This document shows, piece by piece, positions 43,423 to 52,562 of a stretch of 64,000 nt of DNA (position 1 is the stretch's first letter; the number at the start of each line of letters is the position of its first letter). The notes under the pieces were generated by a model. The model worked only from the letters and a program-made list of their open reading frames with translations, ran no database searches and was not told the origin of the DNA. The stretch comes from Pseudobutyrivibrio ruminis DSM 9787 (GTDB taxonomy: Bacteria > Bacillota > Clostridia > Lachnospirales > Lachnospiraceae), in contig NZ_OBMR01000008.1 of assembly GCF_900218035.1 (NCBI RefSeq), forward strand, positions 124,001 through 188,000, read 5' to 3'. Position numbers and translations under genes: made by a program.

Positions 43423-45072
43423 TTAGTTCTTTGTTGTGTTCTTGTAAACTCTGTTAAGAGCAACTGGATGGAAGTCAATTCCTGAAACATTAGATGAAAC
43501 CATCTGTGCATTTGCTGCTGTGTAGATTGGGAAGATAACTGCTTCTTCCATAACAATCTGCTCTGCATCGTAAAGTCTATCTCGTCTAGCATCAATCTCT
43601 GTGCAAAGGTCACCAGTTGTGCACTCATCAAGAATTGCATCGTACTCAGCATTTGACCAGAAACCGTAGTTGTTAGGGTTGTCTGTGTACCACATTCCAA
43701 GATATGTCATTGGATCATCGTAGTCAGGTCCCCATCTTGTAAGACCAAGTTCGTAGTTACCTTCCTGAAGATCAGATACACGCTGCTTCTTTGGCTCTGT
43801 TGTGATGTTTACTGTGAGTCCTGGAAGAGTAGTTTCCCATTCTTCCTTAAGAACTGTAGCAACCTTTGCAGGTGCATCATCCTCATCAGCTACAAGCTCA
43901 AGAGTAAGCTCTGTGATACCAAGTTCATCAAGACCTGCCTGCCAGTACTCAGCTGCAGCAGCTGCATCGTCACGGCAGTAATCCTTAAACAGTTCCTGAT
44001 CAGCAGAGAAGTCAGCAGAGAAGTCACGTGGGATTGCTGTGTATGTTGGAAGTGAGCCATCCTTTAAAACATCAGCTGTAACAGATTCTCTGTTGATTGC
44101 CATTGTAAGAGCAAGTCTAATGTTGAGGTTTGTAAGCTCTGGAACTTCTTTGATGTTCGGAGTTACATACCATAAGTAACCAGCACCGATTGACTGGAAC
44201 TCAGGATCGTCTTCAACCTGGTCAACCTGATCACCGTTTACAAGTGTGATATCTAAATCACCTGTCTGATAGCTCATGAGAGCTGTCTGTGAATCCTGAA
44301 TTACCTGATATGAAAGACCTGAAAGTGAAACAGAAGCTGCATCGTAGTAGTCCTCATTCTTTGTAAGATGGAATGCTGTTGCAGCTGGCTCGTAGCTATC
44401 AAGTACGAAAGCACCGTTTGCAAGAACTGTCTCAGGGCTTGTTGCAAATGTATCACCACATTCGTTGAAGAAAGCTTCGTTTACAGGATAGAATGTTGGG
44501 AAATACATAAGTGAAAGGAAATATGAAACAGGAACATTGAGCTGAACCTCAAGTGTCTTGTCGTCAACAGCTGTAACTCCAAGCTCTGACTTATCCTTTT
44601 CACCAGCAATGATTTCTGCTGCGTTTACAATCTGGCCGATGTCTGAAAGCATGTAAGAATACTCAGATGCTACTTCAGGATCTACTGCACGCTGCCAAGC
44701 AAATACGAAATCCTGTGCTGTTACAGGCTCGCCGTTTGACCAGTTGGCATCATCGCGAATCTTGAATGTGTAAGTAAGGCCGTCATCTGAAAGCTCATAG
44801 CTTTCTGCTAAAGCGTTGATTGGATTTCCATCAGAATCCATCTGCATAAGGCCATCTGTGTAGTCAGCGATTACTTCGAAAGAAGTACCGTCTGTTGCCT
44901 GCTGTGGATCAAGTGATTCAACAGCAGTTTCGATCATTACATTCAGGTCAGTTGATGTAGAAGCAGTAGATGCAGAGCCTGTTGATGCTGTATCTGCACT
45001 AGAATTTCCACAGCCTGCTAACCCAGCAACCATTGTGGCTGCAAGAACTAAAGCAAGTAGTTTTTTCTTCAT
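43423..45072 (-). CDS. oppA: Oligopeptide-binding lipoprotein OppA
   Basis: A 549-residue SBP_bac_5 lipoprotein. The lipobox LAGC gives Cys21, followed by a Ser/Thr linker. Family features: PQQATDGTSFEVIADYTDGL, YTFKIRDDANWSNGEPVTAQ followed by DFVFAWQRAVDP, and NIRLALTMAINRE. It captures peptides outside the cell for OppBCDF. First gene of the operon, with AAGGAGGA upstream. Close to E. coli OppA type by the YTF.LR.A.WSNG motif. Confidence 0.94.
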   Translation of the reverse strand: MKKKLLALVLAATMVAGLAGCGNSSADTASTGSASTASTSTDLNVMIETAVESLDPQQATDGTSFEVIADYTDGLMQMDSDGNPINALAESYELSDDGLTYTFKIRDDANWSNGEPVTAQDFVFAWQRAVDPEVASEYSYMLSDIGQIVNAAEIIAGEKDKSELGVTAVDDKTLEVQLNVPVSYFLSLMYFPTFYPVNEAFFNECGDTFATSPETVLANGAFVLDSYEPAATAFHLTKNEDYYDAASVSLSGLSYQVIQDSQTALMSYQTGDLDITLVNGDQVDQVEDDPEFQSIGAGYLWYVTPNIKEVPELTNLNIRLALTMAINRESVTADVLKDGSLPTYTAIPRDFSADFSADQELFKDYCRDDAAAAAEYWQAGLDELGITELTLELVADEDDAPAKVATVLKEEWETTLPGLTVNITTEPKKQRVSDLQEGNYELGLTRWGPDYDDPMTYLGMWYTDNPNNYGFWSNAEYDAILDECTTGDLCTEIDARRDRLYDAEQIVMEEAVIFPIYTAANAQMVSSNVSGIDFHPVALNRVYKNTTKN

Positions 45073-45418
45073 AAGTTCATCCTCCTTAGGTTATTAAATT
45101 TGGGCTTGCTTTTCTTCTTTAGAGAACTAAAGTGTATTGGCAAAAAAAACAATGAAGCTCTACCTAATTGTTAGCACTTCATTGTACTTGCGTCGAATTA
45201 TAGCACAATACTTTAGTAGTTTAAAGAGGAAAATTAAAATTAATTTTAAGTAAATTTGATAATTAGTTATAGAAATATTTAATATAAAAAATATTAAACT
45301 TGTATAAACCCCAATATTTAATTTTAGTATAATTTAATAAAATTGCTACAAGGTATAGTATTACTATGTACAGAAGGTACTATATGTGCTAGTATACTAA
45401 AAGGGGGAGATTAAAATT
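45073..45418. other. AT-rich divergent intergenic region between oppA and an unknown gene
   Basis: 346 bases, no gene. The opp side holds a promoter and terminator-like leader hairpin (separate entry). The other side has a 13-base palindrome ATAGTA-T-TACTAT at 45355-45367 and a nearby GTACTA...TAGTATAC repeat about 15-40 bases before the start at 45419, possible operator sites. TATAAT occurs at 45328-45333 without a good -35. Confidence 0.5.
45139..45202 (-). promoter_or_regulatory. opp operon -10 box and early terminator-like leader hairpin
   Basis: On the minus strand TATAAT (45202-45197) would start transcription near 45190. Within a few bases the RNA contains AATGAAG...CTTCATT (45183-45151) followed by T8 (45149-45142), which has the form of an intrinsic terminator. 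It lies about 80 bases before oppA, so it may attenuate the operon. The -35 (TTTAAA at 45225-45220) is weak. Confidence 0.5.
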
Positions 45419-46159
45419 ATGGAAACAACAGATATTTTATTTAGAACGCATTTAAATTATCAAATTGAAGCTAATAGCGATGAGGAGCAAGTCCGGCAAG
45501 TCACGCGGGACGAAATCGAAAACATTGACCTACATCGCTGTACTTTCTTTGACTTCAAAACTTTTCTTACTTACATTCGAGACAATTACCCAGATTATTA
45601 TTTTAGTGATGCTGCTATCGAGGCAGTTAAGCCAACAGGCTTTAATGAAAATGAAAAATATGATTTTGTATCTTTGACAGACTATGCAAAGCATACAGCC
45701 ATCACTATTGGCAATATGACTTTATTTAATGAGTTGCAAAAGCTTGCTAGTGCGATTGAACTGCTTAATGTCAAACAATACGATTTTGATCCGCAGCCAC
45801 CAGTATACGAAGAATTAGGAAGCTGTGTAGTTGGTGGAGCCAATATTGATGCATATAAATTGACTGCATATTTACATGAAAGCAGCACCAAGGAAAGACC
45901 TATTGTTGCGGTTCGTTCATATTCGATTGGTACGAAGACATATTTACTGAATCCAGATATTATAGATATTTATTCTATCTATAAGCCTAATGCCACACTA
46001 ATTGAGACTTTTGCTTACATGTGTTACGAAGATTATCGTCAGCATCGTACATCGCAATCTTTTGATAGACTTCTAATTAGTGGGGATGTAGATGTAGAAA
46101 GTCTGGAAGACATGTATTCAACACATTATGACTTACGCGTTTATGATAGACAAAACTAA
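45419..46159 (+). CDS. Cytoplasmic protein of unknown function
   Basis: A 246-residue soluble, acidic protein without signal peptide or membrane segment. I recognise no family or catalytic motif. Visible stretches include NIDLHRCTFFDFKTFLTYIR, an alpha-helical centre around FNELQKLASAIELL, and a beta-rich second half with CVVGGANIDAY and VRSYSIGTKTYLL. A strong GGGGGAG site stands 12 bases before the ATG. It lies alone between oppA (divergent) and the CIRCE site of clpB; no terminator is visible after it. Confidence 0.65.
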   Translation: METTDILFRTHLNYQIEANSDEEQVRQVTRDEIENIDLHRCTFFDFKTFLTYIRDNYPDYYFSDAAIEAVKPTGFNENEKYDFVSLTDYAKHTAITIGNMTLFNELQKLASAIELLNVKQYDFDPQPPVYEELGSCVVGGANIDAYKLTAYLHESSTKERPIVAVRSYSIGTKTYLLNPDIIDIYSIYKPNATLIETFAYMCYEDYRQHRTSQSFDRLLISGDVDVESLEDMYSTHYDLRVYDRQN

Positions 46160-46184
46160 AGAAATCTAAAATAATTATTAATTA

Positions 46185-46211
46185 TTAGCACTCGGACTTG
46201 TCGAGTGCTAA
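46185..46211 (+). promoter_or_regulatory. CIRCE element (HrcA operator) before clpB
   Basis: TTAGCACTC-N9-GAGTGCTAA, perfect consensus arms, 51 bases before the clpB start. The flanking bases (TTATTAGCACTCG) match those of the hsp20 CIRCE, so both genes are likely in the same HrcA regulon. Confidence 0.95.
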
Positions 46212-46262
46212 TTTTTGTGTTAGAACATAATTACAAGATAAATAACGGGTGGAGGTGAGATT

Positions 46263-48842
46263 ATGAACATCCAAAAATTTACACAAAAATCAATCGAAGC
46301 AATTAATGCATGCGAAAAAATAGCCATGGATTATGGCAATCAGGAGATAGAGCAGGAGCATTTATTGATGGCGTTGCTACGTCAGGAAAATGGATTGATT
46401 CCATCATTGATTAGCAAGATGGACATCGATGTGGAGCAATTCAAAAATGCTGTAGATGCGGCACTTCAAGCCAGAGTAAAGGTCCAGGGCGGTGAACTTA
46501 GAGTAGGTCAGCATCTCAATTATGTTCTTACTTATGCTGAGGACGAAGCTAAATCAATGCGAGATAGCTACGTTTCTGTTGAGCATTTGATGCTTGCTAT
46601 GATTAAAAAGCCAAGCATACCTATCAAGAATATTTTCAAGGCATTCAATATTACAAGGGATTCATTCCTTGCAGTGCTTGCAACTGTCAGAGGAAATCAA
46701 ACCGTAAATACGGATAATCCAGAGGCAACCTACGACACACTTGAAAAATATGGATACGATTTGGTAGAGAGAGCAAGAGAAAACAAGCTGGATCCTGTAA
46801 TCGGTCGTGATGAAGAAATTAGAAATGTCATCAGAATTCTTAGCCGCAAGACAAAGAACAATCCAGTACTTATAGGTGAGCCTGGTGTTGGTAAGACAGC
46901 GGTAGTAGAGGGCTTGGCTCAGCGTATTGTCAGAGGTGATGTGCCTGAAGCACTTAAAAACAAAAAGGTATTTTCACTTGAGATTGGCTCAATGATTGCA
47001 GGTGCCAAATATCAGGGTGAGTTTGAGGAAAGGTTGAAAGCTGTTCTTGATGAGATTAAAAACTCTGATGGAGAAATCATTCTTTTCATAGATGAGCTTC
47101 ATACGATTATTGGTGCTGGAAAAAATGGTAACGGTGGTCTTGATGCAGGAAATATGCTTAAGCCAATGCTTGCACGTGGTGAGCTTCATTGCATCGGTGC
47201 CACAACCCTTGATGAATACCGCGAGTACATTGAAAAGGATGCTGCTCTTGAAAGACGTTTCCAGCCTGTAATGGTTGATGAGCCAACAGTTGAAGACACA
47301 ATCTCTATTCTTAGAGGTCTTAAGGAACGCTACGAAGTATTCCATGGAGTAAAGATTACCGATGGCGCATTAGTTAGTGCAGCAACACTTTCTAACAGAT
47401 ACATCTCCGACAGATTCCTTCCAGATAAGGCTATCGACCTTGTGGATGAGGCTTGCGCACTTATCAAAACAGAGCTTGATTCTATGCCAGCTGAAATGGA
47501 TGAGATGAATCGAAGAGTTATGCAGTTGGAAATTGAGGAAGCTGCTCTTAAGAAAGAGACAGACAGATTATCTCAGGAGCGACTTGCAGATTTACAAAAG
47601 GAATTGTCAGAGCTTCGTGATGAATACAACACAAAGAAAGCTGCATGGGATAATGAGAAAAAGCTTGTTGAGGATGTAGCTAAAATCAAAGAAGAGCTTG
47701 ATGATGTGCAGGGCCAGATAAAGGTTGCACAGCAGAAATACGATTTGGAAGAGGCTGCAAAGCTTCAGTATGGTAAGCTTCCAGAGCTTGAGGCAAGACT
47801 TGCAGAAGCAGAAGAAAAACTTAAAGCTAGAGATACAGGCTTGGTTCATGAAAATGTTTCAGAGGAAGAAATTGCAAGAATCATTTCAAGATGGACAGGT
47901 ATTCCTGTAGCAAAGCTTAATGAAACAGAGCGCAGCAAGACTCTTCATCTTGATGAGGAATTGCACAAACGAGTTATGGGACAGGATGAGGCTGTAAAGC
48001 TTGTGTCAGAAGCTATAATTCGTTCAAAGGCAGGAATAAAGGACCCAAGCAAGCCAATCGGTTCATTCCTTTTCCTAGGTCCTACAGGTGTTGGTAAAAC
48101 AGAGCTTGCAAAGACATTAGCTCAGGCACTATTTGATGATGAAAACGCCATGGTTCGTCTTGATATGTCGGAGTATATGGAAAAGTTTAGCGTCAGCAGA
48201 TTAATAGGAGCACCTCCAGGATATGTAGGATATGACGAGGGCGGTCAGCTTACAGAGGCAGTTCGCCGTAAACCATATTCGGTAGTACTTTTTGATGAAG
48301 TGGAAAAAGCACATCCTGATGTATTCAATGTTTTATTGCAGGTACTTGATGATGGTCGAATCACCGATTCACAAGGCCGTACAGTTGATTTCAAAAATAC
48401 AATTATTATTCTAACCAGCAACATCGGCTCTCAGTATTTGCTTGAGGGAATCGATGAAAATACTGGTGAAATCACCCAAGCGACAAATGATTTGGTAATG
48501 AATGATTTGAGAAATTCATTTAGACCAGAGTTTTTAAATCGACTGGACGAAATCATCATGTTCAAGCCACTTACAAAGAACAATATTGGCGGAATAGTAG
48601 ATTTGATTATGGCTGAATTGAATGGTAGACTTGAAGACAGACAGCTAAAAATCGAACTTACTCCAGCAGCAAAGCAGTTCGTCATTGATCAGGGCTACGA
48701 TCCAGTATATGGCGCTCGTCCTCTTCGCAGATACATTCAGAAAAATGTGGAGACTATGGCAGCTAAAATCATACTTGCAGGAGACATAAGCGAAGGTTCA
48801 ACTATCACAATTGATTCAGATGGAACCAAGCTGTTTAGTTAA
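46263..48842 (+). CDS. clpB: ClpB disaggregase (Hsp100)
   Basis: An 859-residue AAA+ chaperone that, with DnaK, pulls proteins out of aggregates. The N-domain spans about 1-150, NBD1 has Walker [19 protein letters not shown], the coiled-coil middle domain (about 400-525) marks ClpB rather than ClpA/ClpX, and NBD2 has [19 protein letters not shown] with Walker [13 protein letters not shown]. The C-terminal D2-small domain ends with [14 protein letters not shown]. No IGF/IGL ClpP-docking loop is seen. Control is by the CIRCE element upstream; GGAGGTGAG precedes the ATG. Confidence 0.97.
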   Translation: MNIQKFTQKSIEAINACEKIAMDYGNQEIEQEHLLMALLRQENGLIPSLISKMDIDVEQFKNAVDAALQARVKVQGGELRVGQHLNYVLTYAEDEAKSMRDSYVSVEHLMLAMIKKPSIPIKNIFKAFNITRDSFLAVLATVRGNQTVNTDNPEATYDTLEKYGYDLVERARENKLDPVIGRDEEIRNVIRILSRKTKNNPVLIGEPGVGKTAVVEGLAQRIVRGDVPEALKNKKVFSLEIGSMIAGAKYQGEFEERLKAVLDEIKNSDGEIILFIDELHTIIGAGKNGNGGLDAGNMLKPMLARGELHCIGATTLDEYREYIEKDAALERRFQPVMVDEPTVEDTISILRGLKERYEVFHGVKITDGALVSAATLSNRYISDRFLPDKAIDLVDEACALIKTELDSMPAEMDEMNRRVMQLEIEEAALKKETDRLSQERLADLQKELSELRDEYNTKKAAWDNEKKLVEDVAKIKEELDDVQGQIKVAQQKYDLEEAAKLQYGKLPELEARLAEAEEKLKARDTGLVHENVSEEEIARIISRWTGIPVAKLNETERSKTLHLDEELHKRVMGQDEAVKLVSEAIIRSKAGIKDPSKPIGSFLFLGPTGVGKTELAKTLAQALFDDENAMVRLDMSEYMEKFSVSRLIGAPPGYVGYDEGGQLTEAVRRKPYSVVLFDEVEKAHPDVFNVLLQVLDDGRITDSQGRTVDFKNTIIILTSNIGSQYLLEGIDENTGEITQATNDLVMNDLRNSFRPEFLNRLDEIIMFKPLTKNNIGGIVDLIMAELNGRLEDRQLKIELTPAAKQFVIDQGYDPVYGARPLRRYIQKNVETMAAKIILAGDISEGSTITIDSDGTKLFS

Positions 48843-48863
48843 CACACAGGAGGATAATGTATT

Positions 48864-49760
48864 ATGTCATTTCAAACATTCATGTTTAAGTATATGGCAG
48901 CAAAGGGGGACAAAAAGAGGGATTCAACATTGAAAGTACCAGATGATATTCAACTTGAAACAAACATCAACTATCTTGGAAACAGCGATAAATACAACCT
49001 TTTAGATGTTTATTTCAAGAAGGGCACAAATGAAATTCAACCAACAATTGTCAGTATTCATGGCGGTGGATATATCTACGGCACAAAGGAGATTTACAAA
49101 CACTATTGTGTATATCTTGCAGGCCTTGGATTCACAGTTGTGAATTTCAACTATCATTTGGCACCTAAGGCCAAGTTCCCATCTCAGCTTAGTGAAATCA
49201 ATCAAGTGATGCAGTGGATGGTGAAAAATGCAGCCCAGTACAATATTGATATTAACAATGTATTCTTAGTGGGAGATTCTGCTGGAGCACAGATGTGCAG
49301 CCACTATGCAGCTATCTTCACAAATCCAGAGTATGAAAAGCTATTTCCATTCAGCACTCCACAGGAAATAAAGGTTAGGGCTATTGCTCTCAATTGTGGA
49401 ATGTATAAATTTGGCCTTGAAGCAGGTGGAAAGGGAAATGAAAAATTCACTCAGGATTTGTACAACATGTATGTTGGAAGAGACGATGATGAAGTAAAGA
49501 AACAGCTTGATGTGTTAGGTCACATTACTGAAAACTTCCCACCAGCCTATGTTATGACATCCTACTATGATTTCCTAAAAGCTAATGCAGAGCCTATGTA
49601 CAATTTCCTTAAGGACAAGGGAATCGATACAGAATGGAAGCTTTATGGAGCGGAAGGTCAGGAATACATGGGACATGTGTGTCATGTCAATATGAATCTT
49701 GAAGAGGCAAAACAAATCAACCAAGATGAGGTTGCTTTCTTCAAAAAGTATATAAAATAA
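48864..49760 (+). CDS. Alpha/beta-hydrolase, esterase of the HSL/BD-FAE type
   Basis: A 298-residue cytoplasmic hydrolase. The oxyanion motif HGGGYIYG and nucleophile elbow GDSAGA (Ser in VFLVGDSAGAQ) are clear. The acid is probably the Asp in YYDFLKAN and the His lies in MGHVCHVN, in the right order. These proteins hydrolyse short-chain acyl esters, such as acetyl groups on sugars, but the substrate is unknown. It follows clpB after 21 bases with AGGAGG, yet belongs functionally more to the carbohydrate genes. Confidence 0.85.
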   Translation: MSFQTFMFKYMAAKGDKKRDSTLKVPDDIQLETNINYLGNSDKYNLLDVYFKKGTNEIQPTIVSIHGGGYIYGTKEIYKHYCVYLAGLGFTVVNFNYHLAPKAKFPSQLSEINQVMQWMVKNAAQYNIDINNVFLVGDSAGAQMCSHYAAIFTNPEYEKLFPFSTPQEIKVRAIALNCGMYKFGLEAGGKGNEKFTQDLYNMYVGRDDDEVKKQLDVLGHITENFPPAYVMTSYYDFLKANAEPMYNFLKDKGIDTEWKLYGAEGQEYMGHVCHVNMNLEEAKQINQDEVAFFKKYIK

Positions 49761-49786
49761 AGGATTCCACTTATTTAGTGGAATCC
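49752..49786 (-). terminator. Terminator for the LacI gene, overlapping its stop codon
   Basis: GGATTCCACT and AGTGGAATCC form a perfect 10-bp stem. On the minus strand the flank is TTTATTTTAT, a usable U tract; the LacI stop codon lies in the loop. The plus-strand side has no U run but the hairpin may still help end the esterase transcript. Confidence 0.75.
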
Positions 49787-50826
49787 CTGTATATAACATC
49801 AGTTTCGATGTATGTTTTCTTATATGGCATAAGAGGATTTGCAATTCTAGAAAGAAGAATTTCTGCAGCTGTGTACCCCATAGAACTGCTATGGATTTTA
49901 ACGGTTGTGAGGCTTGGCTCTAAAAGGGCTGCCTCAGGGGCATCATCAAAGCCACACACCTTTACATCTGCAGGAGCATCCTTGCCTAACAATCTAAGAG
50001 CCTTTAAAACCGACATTGCCAAGAAGTCGTTAGCACAGAAGAACAAATCTGGCATGGTTTTAAGGGCTTTTATTTGTTCACTAAGCCATATAACATCTGA
50101 ATATGGGCAACTGTCATCCTCTAATATGCAGTTTGCTGTATCTATATTAATTCCTCTATCTGCAAGAACAGACACGTATGCTTGCCATCTCTCAAAGAAT
50201 GATTGGCAGTGGAAACGGTCACCTACGAAAGAGACATTCTTGCAGTCTTTTTTTATCAGAGTATCAAGCATGTGATAAGAGCTTGATAGATTTTCCATAT
50301 ACAAAACATCTGCATTGATATCGCAGCGATGGGAGATGGGGCTATCTATGAATAGAAGAGGTATGTTTTGCTTACACAAGAACTCGCTGTACTTTTCGGA
50401 AAAAAGCTCTATACATAGAATGCCGGCAATATTATTAATGTTGAGATTGCTAGGGAAACATAGATTGTCTATTTCATAATCTCTGATAATGTTGATGGTT
50501 AATTTGTAACCAAGGCTATCGATTTTGTGCTGGAATGCTTCTAAAAGCTTGGTTCCAGAGTGAGAGTAGCCAGGGAAGGAATGTGTAAATAGTGCAATTT
50601 CAGTTTTTCCATCTGAAGCAGGTACATTTGCACTCACTGCACCATTGTACATGGCTCTTGAATCAGGCATACTAAATTGCTTATATCCCATTGAAATGGC
50701 AGTTTGGCATATTTGATTTCGTGTTTCTTCTGAAACATTTCCTGTATTATTAAGGGCTCTTGAAACAGTATTTCGTGACAATCCAAGAGCGTCTGCAATT
50801 TCTTGTAAAGTAACCCTTTTACTCAT
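49771..50826 (-). CDS. LacI-family transcriptional regulator (fructan locus, copy 1)
   Basis: A 351-residue repressor. The N-terminal helix-turn-helix is VTLQEIADALGLSRNTVSRA followed by LNNTGNVSEETR, then a periplasmic-binding-like sugar domain with GILCIELFSEKYSEFL and KVCGFDDAPEAALLEPSLTT. It is the same length as, and very similar to, the LacI protein at 58315-59370, and the recognition helices are almost identical (SRNTVSRALNN and SRNTVSKAINN). It is divergent from the GH32-clan lipoprotein gene, which it probably represses through GTGCAAATGCAC. Confidence 0.94.
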   Translation of the reverse strand: MSKRVTLQEIADALGLSRNTVSRALNNTGNVSEETRNQICQTAISMGYKQFSMPDSRAMYNGAVSANVPASDGKTEIALFTHSFPGYSHSGTKLLEAFQHKIDSLGYKLTINIIRDYEIDNLCFPSNLNINNIAGILCIELFSEKYSEFLCKQNIPLLFIDSPISHRCDINADVLYMENLSSSYHMLDTLIKKDCKNVSFVGDRFHCQSFFERWQAYVSVLADRGINIDTANCILEDDSCPYSDVIWLSEQIKALKTMPDLFFCANDFLAMSVLKALRLLGKDAPADVKVCGFDDAPEAALLEPSLTTVKIHSSSMGYTAAEILLSRIANPLMPYKKTYIETDVIYRDSTK

Positions 50827-51055
50827 AATAGTCTCCTAAATTTAATCTAATATCAATCATACTTGAAGGTTATAAATGTGTCAATTGTAACATTTTGAAA
50901 TAGTCTAGTATGTAATTTCTAACAAAATGAATGGTGCATTTGATTACATTTGCACAAAGATTTGTTACTTATGCAAAGTATTATTGATTTATATGCACCA
51001 TGAATGTAAAATTTATGGTGCAAGATATAGTGCAAATGCACCTTAGGGAGGTAAT
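50827..51055. promoter_or_regulatory. Divergent LacI-type control region with GTGCAAATGCAC operator
   Basis: The 12-base near-palindrome GTGCAAATGCAC lies at 51030-51041, 14 bases before the lipoprotein start. Further half-sites are GTGCA (50934-50938) with TGCAC (50951-50955), and the inverted pair TGCACCAT (50994-51001) with ATGGTGCA (51015-51022). One ATGTAAAAT copy at 51004 echoes the repeats of the second control region. No clear -35/-10 pair is visible. Confidence 0.65.
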
Positions 51056-52552
51056 ATGAGAAAAGCAGCAGTAGTGACATTGGCCGGTATCATGGCAATT
51101 AATATGATTGGATGCGGCAATCAGACAGTAGAGGCAGAGGAAGAAAAGTACATGGGAGAAGAATACGAAAACTACGAATTATTCCCAGCATCGGTAGAAG
51201 GGTTTATTGGTGACACAATGCCTTTTTACGATGATGGAAAATATAATGTTTTCTATTTGGCAGATCAGCGAAATGGAAAGCAGGGATATCATCCATGGGC
51301 TTTGATTCAGACCAGCAATTTTACAGAGTATGATGACAAGGGTGTGGTGATTAATTATGGAGATACTGTCGAAAGTCAGGATATTGCACTTGGTACAGGA
51401 AGCGTAATCAAGGATGATAAAGGAATCTATCATGCCTTTTACACAGGCCATAATGACACATATGAACCCAAGGAAGCTGTGATGCATGCTACAAGTTCGG
51501 ACCTTGAAAACTGGGAAAAGATTCCATCAGATACATTTACAGGTGCAGGCAAGTATTCCACAGACGATTTCAGAGATCCATATGTTTATTATTCGGCTGA
51601 TGACAAATGCTACGAGATGCTCGTAACCACTCGTTTTGATAATAAGGGAGTTATCGTAAAATACACATCCAATGATTTGAGCAAATGGACTGACGAGGGA
51701 GTCTTCTTTGAGAATGACTTGGGAACCGATTCAAATATGGAGTGTCCATCGCTTCTTCAATATAAAGGAAAATACTATTTAGCATTTTCTGATCAGTGGC
51801 CAAACAGAGTTGTTCACTATCGAGTATCAGATTCTTTGGATGGTCCATTTGAAAAGCCTGAAAGAGATACATTTGATTGCAATGGATTCTACGCAGGAAG
51901 ATTGGAGACAGATGGTGAGAATCTTTATGTAGTAGGCTGGAATGGAACCAAGAAGGAACACCAGGATACAGGAGAATATGACTGGGGTGGAAATATGGTC
52001 ACTCATCTTTTGAATCAAAATGATGATGGAACATTATCACCAGTATTGAATCCAGAGATTAATAAGAAGCTGGTACATGAACTAGATTTGGAACCACTGA
52101 AAATGACAGAGACTGTGAAAGCAGACGGTACAACCTATACTTTTAGCGGCGACAAATATGAAATGGTTGGCTTCAAGAATCTAATGGGAAGCTACCTGTT
52201 AAAGGCAGATATCAAGGATTTTGATGCTGATGGTATGTTTGGCTTTTGCTTCAATACAAACACTGAAAATGTAGGCAATCTGAATATCATTTTCAACGGG
52301 GCAAATAATAGAATCGAGTTTTACAACGGCAGCAACATAATGGAAATAAGCGCTCAATCATATGTTGATTTTGATTTGTCAAAGGAGAAAGAGCTACATG
52401 TATCAATGGTTATTTCTGATGGAGTTGTTTGCATGTATGTAAACGATGAGCTGGCTTTTACAACTCGCATGTATTTATCACAGGGAATGGAATGGGGAAT
52501 TTTCTCAGTTAATTCTAATGTGGTATTCGAAAATATGAGTATTAGTAAGTAG
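51056..52552 (+). CDS. GH32-clan lipoprotein (beta-fructosidase-like), cell-surface
   Basis: A 498-residue lipoprotein with lipobox MIGC (Cys20). A five-bladed propeller of clan GH-J covers about 42-335: the nucleophile is probably Asp53 in IGDTMPFYDDG, with FRDPYVYY (Asp174, stabiliser) and MECPSLL (Glu229, acid/base). The classic nucleophile motif WMNDPNG is replaced, as in divergent GH32 branches. A GH32-type C-terminal beta-sandwich follows (about 350-498, with VCMYVNDELAFTTRM). It would cut a fructan outside the cell. It is first in a plus-strand operon with the giant repeat protein 10 bases downstream. Confidence 0.82.
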   Translation: MRKAAVVTLAGIMAINMIGCGNQTVEAEEEKYMGEEYENYELFPASVEGFIGDTMPFYDDGKYNVFYLADQRNGKQGYHPWALIQTSNFTEYDDKGVVINYGDTVESQDIALGTGSVIKDDKGIYHAFYTGHNDTYEPKEAVMHATSSDLENWEKIPSDTFTGAGKYSTDDFRDPYVYYSADDKCYEMLVTTRFDNKGVIVKYTSNDLSKWTDEGVFFENDLGTDSNMECPSLLQYKGKYYLAFSDQWPNRVVHYRVSDSLDGPFEKPERDTFDCNGFYAGRLETDGENLYVVGWNGTKKEHQDTGEYDWGGNMVTHLLNQNDDGTLSPVLNPEINKKLVHELDLEPLKMTETVKADGTTYTFSGDKYEMVGFKNLMGSYLLKADIKDFDADGMFGFCFNTNTENVGNLNIIFNGANNRIEFYNGSNIMEISAQSYVDFDLSKEKELHVSMVISDGVVCMYVNDELAFTTRMYLSQGMEWGIFSVNSNVVFENMSISK

Positions 52553-52562
52553 GAGGATAATA

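Noticed and set aside
45171-45183. TTAGCACTTC near oppA as a third CIRCE element
   Set aside because: Only one partial arm matches; the GAGTGCTAA arm is missing. It is explained better as part of the leader hairpin.
46989-47345. 118-codon minus-strand frame inside clpB
   Set aside because: Shadow of clpB codon usage; no start signal or family features.
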